DNA of 64,000 nt from positions 1 to 64,000 of the forward strand of contig NZ_JACJKB010000002.1 of assembly GCF_016900375.1 (NCBI RefSeq). The letters are read 5' to 3'. The position numbers were made by a program, and so were the translations under genes. This stretch comes from Collinsella tanakaei (GTDB lineage Bacteria > Actinomycetota > Coriobacteriia > Coriobacteriales > Coriobacteriaceae). A model generated the notes under the pieces. That model was given only the letters and a program-made list of their open reading frames with translations. It was not told the origin of the DNA and made no database searches. Shown here in pieces: positions 58,641-64,000 of the stretch. The number at the start of each line of letters is the position of its first letter. Position 1 is the stretch's first letter.

Positions 58641-59503
58641 CAGTACTCCTTCCCGTGACCCCAGCTGCCATCGACCTTGCAGGTGTCGGCAGCGAACCCG
58701 GCGGCGAAATCAAGGCAGGTGCGGATGACGTCGGGGCCCGACTCGCCAGCCTTCTTGCTTGCCAGATAGGTGACGAGAAAGGCCGTGAGCAGCGAGTCGC
58801 CCGCCGCCATGGCATCCTTGAGCTCGTCGTCGGCAACCGGCTTGATGCCCTGCTCGTAGTAGGTCGTGCCGTCGTAGGCAATCGAGCCCTTGCTGCCGCG
58901 CGAGGCGCACACGATCTCGGGGCCGAGGTCGTGCACCCAGGCGAGCTTGGCGCGGATCTCGTCCTCGGGGGCATCGCCGCAGGACATGAAGGCGTAGGTC
59001 ACGACCGGGGCGATCTGCTCGAAGTACTCGTCGGTCGAGTCGTCGGAGAAGTCGAAGCTGATGGGCACGCCGAGCTCCTTGATCTTGGGCAGCTCGCGCT
59101 CGGTGAAGCAGTAGTTGCCGCTGTGCACCAAATCGAAGCCGCGGATGTACTCGGCGGCGAAGCGATCGATCACGCAGCGCATGTCGCCGCGGATGCCGCC
59201 CTCGTTGGAGCCGAGGAAGATGCGGTCGCCGGTCTCGTCGACCGTCACGCGGGCGGCACCGTTGGTACCGATGACCTGCTGGCAGTGCGTGAGCTCGACG
59301 CCCTCCTCCTGCAGCGAGGTGATGACGTGCTCGGCCTCGGCATCGGAGCCGAAGATGCCCATGTAGGCGCTGCGGTCGACGCCCAGCTTCTTGGCGAACA
59401 CGGCGAAGTTCACAGCGTTGCCGCCGGGATACATGATGTGCAGGTGCTCGTACTTATCGACGACGTTGTCGCCGAAGCCCAAAACGCTGATGGGATAGGA
59501 CAT
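58640..59503 (-). CDS. frlD: PfkB-family fructosamine 6-kinase, FrlD-like
   Basis: The product is 287 residues from ATG 59503, with GGAGG upstream. The start SVLGFGDNVVDKYEHLHIMY, then PGGNAVNFAVFAKKLG, closely follows fructoselysine 6-kinase FrlD, as does IFLGSNEGGI. The C-terminal signature is DAMAAGDSLLTAF, an AAGD variant of the usual GAGD that keeps the catalytic Asp. It would use ATP to phosphorylate a fructosamine before deglycation by the SIS protein encoded next to it. The adjacent second kinase gene makes a tandem pair. Confidence 0.85.
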   Translation of the reverse strand: MSYPISVLGFGDNVVDKYEHLHIMYPGGNAVNFAVFAKKLGVDRSAYMGIFGSDAEAEHVITSLQEEGVELTHCQQVIGTNGAARVTVDETGDRIFLGSNEGGIRGDMRCVIDRFAAEYIRGFDLVHSGNYCFTERELPKIKELGVPISFDFSDDSTDEYFEQIAPVVTYAFMSCGDAPEDEIRAKLAWVHDLGPEIVCASRGSKGSIAYDGTTYYEQGIKPVADDELKDAMAAGDSLLTAFLVTYLASKKAGESGPDVIRTCLDFAAGFAADTCKVDGSWGHGKEY

Positions 59504-59690
59504 GGTTCCTCCAAAAGGGTAGGCTGCGCCCGCGCGGTCGTGCCGGCGCAGCGAGGGGACTCCGCACTTGCACGGAGCCGGGTGGATAGCCACCGGGGCG
59601 CGGCGGGAAGGCGGCTGAGAGGGAGTGGGATGCTCGCCGCCCGGAGAGGGATGGACCCGCCGCGCACCCGAGGCTGCGGGGTTTTATGCG

Positions 59691-60656
59691 TTAGTAGGTC
59701 TCGATGCCCATGTAGCGGCGCATATCGGGATCGTGGTCGAACACCTTGCCGCGGGCGGCGCGAAGCTCGACGTTCATCGCGTAGAAGAGCGCCGGCTCAA
59801 GGTAGCTGCGCACCGAGGCGTCGACGGCGTCCATGCCGTAGTCCTTAGCGTCGAGCACCATGAGGGTGTCGGTGTGAGTCTTGAGGAACGCGAGGGCGCG
59901 CTCGTCGATCGCGCGCGTGGAGCCGGCGGAGAGCTGCAGGAAGTAGAACACGCCGTTCTCGGTGCACTCGAAGGGACCGTGGAAGTACTCGGCCGAGTTG
60001 ATGTAGGAGCAGTTCTGCCACTGCATCTCCATCAGGCTGCAGATGGCGAAGCCGTAGGTCTGGCAGAAGTTGGGGCCCGAACCCAGGATGTAGAGGAAGT
60101 CGTGGTTCTGGCACAGCTCAGCGAAGCGCGCGCCCAGCTCGGCGTTGACCTTCTGCTTGCCGGCCTCGATGATACCGTCCATCTTGGCGATGCCGTCGAC
60201 GAGCGCGTCATAGGCCTCGAAGCCCTCCTGGGCGCGGATGACCTCGGCGGCGATCATCGGGCAGATGCCCAGCGGCACCTCGGCGGTGGGAACGCCGTCT
60301 CCCCAGGGGTACACCCAGACGATGAAGTCGTCCTGATCGATCTTGGAGCCCTTGGAGTCGGTGAGGGCGATCACCGCGGCGCCGCGCTCATGGGCGAGCG
60401 TGGCGGCCTCGACGGCCTCGCGGGTGTTGCCGGAGTGGCTGCAGACGACGACCAGGCTGTGCTCGCCCAGGCGCGCCGGCACGTCGCAGGTGAACTCGGC
60501 CGCGGTGTGCCAGCCGGACGCGATCTTGCTCTCGCGCAGGACCATGTAGTGCGCGGGATACAGGTCGATCAGGCTGCCGCCGCATGCGACCCAGAAGATG
60601 TCGTCGATGTGGCCATGCTCGGCGATGACCTTCTCGATAACCTCGTGTGCGTTCAT
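59691..60656 (-). CDS. frlB: SIS-domain fructosamine-6-phosphate deglycase, FrlB-like
   Basis: The product has 321 residues. Two SIS domains are seen: WVACGGSLIDLYPAHYMV with SHSGNTREAV and IALTDSKGS, then YILGSGPNFCQTYGFAICSLMEM with SAEYFHGPFE. The layout matches FrlB, which splits fructoselysine 6-phosphate to glucose 6-phosphate and lysine, and related deglycases. The Glu in the EYFHGPFE segment is at the expected catalytic place. It is flanked by epimerase and kinase genes, which supports the assignment strongly. Confidence 0.9.
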   Translation of the reverse strand: MNAHEVIEKVIAEHGHIDDIFWVACGGSLIDLYPAHYMVLRESKIASGWHTAAEFTCDVPARLGEHSLVVVCSHSGNTREAVEAATLAHERGAAVIALTDSKGSKIDQDDFIVWVYPWGDGVPTAEVPLGICPMIAAEVIRAQEGFEAYDALVDGIAKMDGIIEAGKQKVNAELGARFAELCQNHDFLYILGSGPNFCQTYGFAICSLMEMQWQNCSYINSAEYFHGPFECTENGVFYFLQLSAGSTRAIDERALAFLKTHTDTLMVLDAKDYGMDAVDASVRSYLEPALFYAMNVELRAARGKVFDHDPDMRRYMGIETY

Positions 60657-60718
60657 GATGTTTGCTCCTTTCTCTCCCCGTGCGGGGCTTGGTTCCGTGT
60701 TGCTGCCTGCACGACCGG

Positions 60719-61561
60719 TTAGTCGTCCATATAGCGCTCAAAGTTGCGCATGTTGCGCAGGTCGGCCTTCATGGGGTCATCGAAGTAGCGGCCGTCGGTG
60801 ATCTCCTGGCCGAGGTAGCCCTCGTAGCCGTACTTGTTCAGGACCTCGATGAACTTACCCAGATGGTGGTTGCCGTCGCCCCAGATGAGGTGGCCGTAGG
60901 GGTTGCCGTCGATGAAGTGCATGTGGGCGATCTTGCCATCGTAGGCGGCAAACCACTCCTCGAGGGTCTCGCCCGCCACGCCCATGGCGCAGGTGTCGAC
61001 CATCGGCTTCAGGTTCTCGCGGCCGACCTCGGCGATCATGCGCTGGTTGGAGGGCAGGTCGATCACGAGCTGGCTCTCCTCCGGGCGCACGGACTCCATG
61101 ACGAGCTCGACGCCCCGCTCGGCGGCGAAGTCGGCCAGATGGGTGAGCATCTCGACGCTGCGCTTCCACGCCTCGTCGGCATCCTCGTTCCAGTAGCCCC
61201 AGCCGGAGTTGACCTCCATGCGCGGGCACTCGAGCTCGGCGGCCAGACGGATGCCGTTCTCGAAGTAGCCCTGGGAGCGCAGGCGATGGTCCTCCTCCTT
61301 GGCGGCGAACTGGTAGGGATACGTGCAGTTCTCCGGCGTGACGCAGGCAACGGTGAGGTTGCGGCGGCGGATCTTCTCGGCGATCTCGCGCGCATCGTAG
61401 TAATGCATGTGGTCGATCCACACGTGCGGCGCGGAGCACCACAGCTCGATCGTGGTGAACCCGCAGCGCTGCTGCGCGTCGAGGAAGTAGTCGAGGGAGT
61501 AGTTGACGTAGTGGATATTCATGCCGGCAACTTGAGACCGACGGATCTTCGGTGTGGTCAT
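60719..61561 (-). CDS. frlC: Sugar 3-epimerase, FrlC-like copy 1
   Basis: The product has 280 residues with the TIM-barrel of the AP endonuclease 2/xylose isomerase-like family. Segments include GMNIHYVNYSLDYFLDAQQR, VMESVRPEES with metal Glu, PMVDTCAMGVAGET, HMHFIDGNPYGHLIWGDG with His and Asp, and LGQEITDGRYFDDP with Glu. FrlC converts psicoselysine to fructoselysine. A second copy of the same length lies 5 bp upstream; the two are clearly paralogous, with shared VAGET, HLIWGDG and GQEITDGRYF blocks. Confidence 0.85.
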   Translation of the reverse strand: MTTPKIRRSQVAGMNIHYVNYSLDYFLDAQQRCGFTTIELWCSAPHVWIDHMHYYDAREIAEKIRRRNLTVACVTPENCTYPYQFAAKEEDHRLRSQGYFENGIRLAAELECPRMEVNSGWGYWNEDADEAWKRSVEMLTHLADFAAERGVELVMESVRPEESQLVIDLPSNQRMIAEVGRENLKPMVDTCAMGVAGETLEEWFAAYDGKIAHMHFIDGNPYGHLIWGDGNHHLGKFIEVLNKYGYEGYLGQEITDGRYFDDPMKADLRNMRNFERYMDD

Positions 61562-61566
61562 CGCGC

Positions 61567-62409
61567 TTACTCCTCATCCACGAAAAACGGCTCGAACGCT
61601 GCGACGTTGCGGACATCCGCCTCCGCCGGCTTGTCGAAATAGCGGCCGTCGGTGATCTCCTGGCCCAGCAGCCCCTCGTACCCGAACTCGTTGAGCACAT
61701 CGAGGTAGGCCTCGAGCGGGAACAGGCCGTCGCCCCAGATCAGATGCGCGTAAGGACGGCCGTCGATGAAGTGCATGTGAACGATGTCGGAGCCGAGCGC
61801 CTCGAACCACTGGCGCGGCGTCTCGCCCGCCACGCCCATGGCGACGGTGTCGAGGCCCGCCTTCACATGGTCGTTGTTCACGTCGGCGAGGATGCGGACG
61901 AGCTCGGGCAGCGTGATGCACAGGCGGCTCTCCTCGGGGCGCACCGTCTCGATGGCGAGCGTCACACCGTAATCGCGAGCATAGTCGCCAAGCATCGACA
62001 GGCTGCGCACGGCGCGGTCGTAGGTGCGACCGTACTCCTCATCGAAGGGGGCGCCGATGCAGTTGGAGAGCACCTTGGTGGCGCCCATCTTCGAGGCTGC
62101 CTCGATGCCGCGCTTGAAGTACTCCATGCTGCGATCGTGAGCGCCGCCCTCCGGCGCGCACATCGTGTACTGATAGACCGCACACTCGGGGGTGAAGCAG
62201 CCGATGGTCATGCCGCGCGCCTCGACCTCGGCGCGGATCTTCGCCGGATCCTGGTAGCTGACGTCGTCGATGAGGTAGTGCGGGGCCTGGCCCAGCAGCT
62301 CGATGGTCTTGTAGCCGGCTGCAGCCTGGGAGTCGAGCATGTAATCGAGCGGATAGTAGATGTAGTGGATGCCGATGGCGGCAAGTTGCTCTCGCCTGAT
62401 GTGAGCCAT
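61567..62409 (-). CDS. Sugar 3-epimerase, FrlC-like copy 2
   Basis: The product has 280 residues and is a paralogue of the neighbouring epimerase. Metal-binding segments are kept (AIETVRPEES, AGLDTVAMGVAGET, HMHFIDGRPYAHLIWGDG, LGQEITDGRYF). The N-terminal substrate side differs, with ELLGQAPHYLIDDVSYQDP in place of ELWCSAPHVWIDHMHYYDA, and AVYQYTMCAPEGGAHD in place of CTYPYQFAAKEEDHRL. Both copies appear active. The duplication suggests two substrates or two epimeric positions. Confidence 0.85.
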   Translation of the reverse strand: MAHIRREQLAAIGIHYIYYPLDYMLDSQAAAGYKTIELLGQAPHYLIDDVSYQDPAKIRAEVEARGMTIGCFTPECAVYQYTMCAPEGGAHDRSMEYFKRGIEAASKMGATKVLSNCIGAPFDEEYGRTYDRAVRSLSMLGDYARDYGVTLAIETVRPEESRLCITLPELVRILADVNNDHVKAGLDTVAMGVAGETPRQWFEALGSDIVHMHFIDGRPYAHLIWGDGLFPLEAYLDVLNEFGYEGLLGQEITDGRYFDKPAEADVRNVAAFEPFFVDEE

Positions 62410-62427
62410 GGATCGGTCTCCTTTCGA

Positions 62428-63972
62428 CTAGTCGAGCTGCTCGTACACGATGCGACCGTCGGAGATGGTGAGGGCCACCCCCATGTCGCGCGCATCCTTG
62501 GGGTCGGTGGCGAAGATATCGCCCGCAAGCACCGCGATATCGGCGAGCTTGCCCGCCTCGAGCGTGCCGAGGTCGTCCTCGCGGCAGCAGTTGTAGGCGC
62601 CGCCCGCCGTCCAGGCGGTGAGCATCTCGGCGCAGGTGAGCATGTTCTCGCGGTTGATGTACTCGCCGTCGTCGAAGTAACCGCCCACGCCGCTGTAGAC
62701 CGATTCGCCCAGGCTCGGAAGCAGCAGCGGCAGGTCGGTACCGCAGCTCACGGTGATGCCGGCATCCTCCATGTGGCGGCGGTTCCAGTAGTAGCGCATG
62801 CGCTCGAGGCCGAGCTGGCGGTCGACCATGTCGACGATGTCCTGCTTGGCGTCGAGCGACTGGATCTGCGGGTAGATCTCGCAGATGCCGCCGATGGCGC
62901 CGAAGCGATCGAGGTCTGCGGGGTTCGAGAACTCGAGGTCGGTGATGGCATGGCGGTTGACCAGCTTGCCGTTCTCGTCCTTCTGCAGGGTGTCGTAGAG
63001 GGCGACCGTGTGGCGCACGGCGCCATCTCCCTGGCAGTGCAGCGAATAGCGGAAGCCCTCGGCGTCGACCGCGCGCGTCTCGGCCTCGATGAGGTCCCAT
63101 TCGACCGGAACGGCGCAAGTCGTGGTCGGGTCGGACTTGTAGGGCTCGATGAGCTCACCGAGCGTGCTGCTGATGCCGCGGTCCGTCATGCGGTTGTAGC
63201 CTGAGAAGCGCACGAAATCGCCCTGGAAGCGCTCGCGGGCGGCGCGGCCGTATTCGAGGTCCGCGCCACGGCCGACCGGCTGGCTCATCATGGAGACGCG
63301 CACGGTGAGCTCGCCTGCGTCCTCCATGGCGGCCATGGTGTCGGCGAAGCCGTAGTAGTCGTCGAAGCACATCTCCTTGATGGAGGTGACGCCGCGGCTG
63401 TTGAGCAGAGCCATGTAGTCGTGGTAGCGCTTGCGCGTATCGGGGTGGTTCAGGCAATACGGCATGAGCTTCCAGATCATCTCGGCGTAGCAGGCGTCCG
63501 GCGTGAAGCCGTAGGCCTCGTGGGCGGCCGCGTTCATGAGGCAGCTGCCGCCGTCAGCCGTGAAGGCGACGCAGGGGACTTGGGGCGCCACGGCGTCGAA
63601 GGCCTGCTGGGCCTCAGGGGTCGTCAGGTCGGCGGGAAGGTTGTGCCCGATGAGCGGGTCGCCGGCGGCAACCTCCTGCTGCGCGAGCAGATCGGCTGCG
63701 TCCTGAACGGTCGTGGCGGCCGACAGGTCCGCGCCGAAGGAGCGGATCATCCAGCCCGTAAAGAACGTGTGCACGTCGACGAGGCCGGGCATGACGGTGC
63801 GGGAGCCGAGGTCGATGACGCGCTCGGCGTTGGCGGTGTAGGCCGCCGCCTCCGATGCCGGTCCGACCGCGACGATCTGGTTGCCGCGAATGGCAACAAA
63901 GCCCTCATGCGGCTCGGACTCCGTCGAGGTGAAGACGCTCTTCGACAGCAATACCAGCGAACACGTTTCCAT
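62428..63972 (-). CDS. Amidohydrolase-3 (YtcJ-like) with altered HxH motif
   Basis: The product is 514 residues from ATG 63972, which has GGAG five bases upstream. It has the composite fold of amidohydrolase-3 enzymes: a beta sandwich at the start (VAIRGNQIVAVG), VMPGLVDVHTFFTGW, SLHCQGDGAVRHT, VSCGTDLPLLLPS and GTLEAGKLADIAVL at the end. In most members the second motif is D(A/S)HxH; here the second His is Phe. The later His and Asp are kept. It may hydrolyse an amide or ester bond of the glycated substrate. It is the first gene of the cluster seen, and the cluster could extend beyond the window. Confidence 0.82.
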   Translation of the reverse strand: METCSLVLLSKSVFTSTESEPHEGFVAIRGNQIVAVGPASEAAAYTANAERVIDLGSRTVMPGLVDVHTFFTGWMIRSFGADLSAATTVQDAADLLAQQEVAAGDPLIGHNLPADLTTPEAQQAFDAVAPQVPCVAFTADGGSCLMNAAAHEAYGFTPDACYAEMIWKLMPYCLNHPDTRKRYHDYMALLNSRGVTSIKEMCFDDYYGFADTMAAMEDAGELTVRVSMMSQPVGRGADLEYGRAARERFQGDFVRFSGYNRMTDRGISSTLGELIEPYKSDPTTTCAVPVEWDLIEAETRAVDAEGFRYSLHCQGDGAVRHTVALYDTLQKDENGKLVNRHAITDLEFSNPADLDRFGAIGGICEIYPQIQSLDAKQDIVDMVDRQLGLERMRYYWNRRHMEDAGITVSCGTDLPLLLPSLGESVYSGVGGYFDDGEYINRENMLTCAEMLTAWTAGGAYNCCREDDLGTLEAGKLADIAVLAGDIFATDPKDARDMGVALTISDGRIVYEQLD

Positions 63973-64000
63973 ATGCACTCCGTTCTCTTTGCCGACAATC

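Noticed and set aside
1-64000. CRISPR array
   Set aside because: Repeats in the window are palindromic intergenic elements or coding repeats. None shows regular repeats with unique spacers, and no cas gene is present.

Overview
The window comes from a high-GC bacterial chromosome and looks like a gut member of the class Coriobacteriia (Actinomycetota), most like Collinsella. This is inference from the GC-rich wobble positions, the divergent surface proteins with coriobacterial-style C-termini, an NRMT-type magnesium transporter and a fructosamine (Amadori product) catabolic locus. No rRNA marker is present to prove it.

Layout, left to right. 1-320: the tail of an IS21-type istB gene and its repeat-rich right end, abutting the 3' end of an SLH-domain protein gene. 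310-7.5 kb: leftward surface genes, including an 1811-residue protein built of InlB-type and MucBP-like repeats. 8.1-13.6 kb: a rightward, tightly packed type IV pilus-like operon (transglutaminase lipoprotein, PilC platform, four single-span pilin-like or assembly proteins, PilT-type ATPase) closed by a strong terminator. 13.9-24 kb: leftward genes for a nuclease-fold protein, a membrane protein, an ABC exporter, a Nudix hydrolase and a 1531-residue LPXTG-class adhesin with fibro-slime, SpaA and FctA-like domains. 24.8-33.5 kb: housekeeping genes on the minus strand (purD, degV family, purA, dnaB, rplI, a DUF2232 gene, rpsR, ssb, rpsF). 33.9-39.8 kb: DUF4013 protein, two tRNA-Ser genes, lemA, and an OatA-like O-acyltransferase. 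39.9-43.1 kb: a two-gene magnesium locus (NRMT-type NRAMP plus an MgtE-N/CBS membrane protein). 43.4-52.9 kb: two tandem polysaccharide deacetylases (one apparently inactive), PRC-barrel and YtxH genes, a stand-alone cyanophycin-synthetase-N-like protein, a CorC/HlyC-type protein, a hemolysin III protein and a DUF362 ferredoxin-like protein. 53.3-64 kb: a YfcC-type transporter, a GntR/UTRA regulator and a nine-gene leftward cluster centred on a fructosamine-6-phosphate deglycase, with duplicated kinase and epimerase genes and two amidohydrolases.

Two things stand out. First, the intergenic DNA is loaded with several families of long, nearly perfect inverted repeats. They include an 81-bp-arm palindrome, a 59-bp-arm palindrome, a 52-bp-arm palindrome, a 27-nt hairpin family with one copy lying in frame inside the adhesin gene, and a 41-nt repeat found twice without a mismatch. 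Second, the Amadori-type cluster carries duplicated kinase and epimerase genes and two amidohydrolases with altered metal-ligand motifs, suggesting a variant route for glycated substrates.
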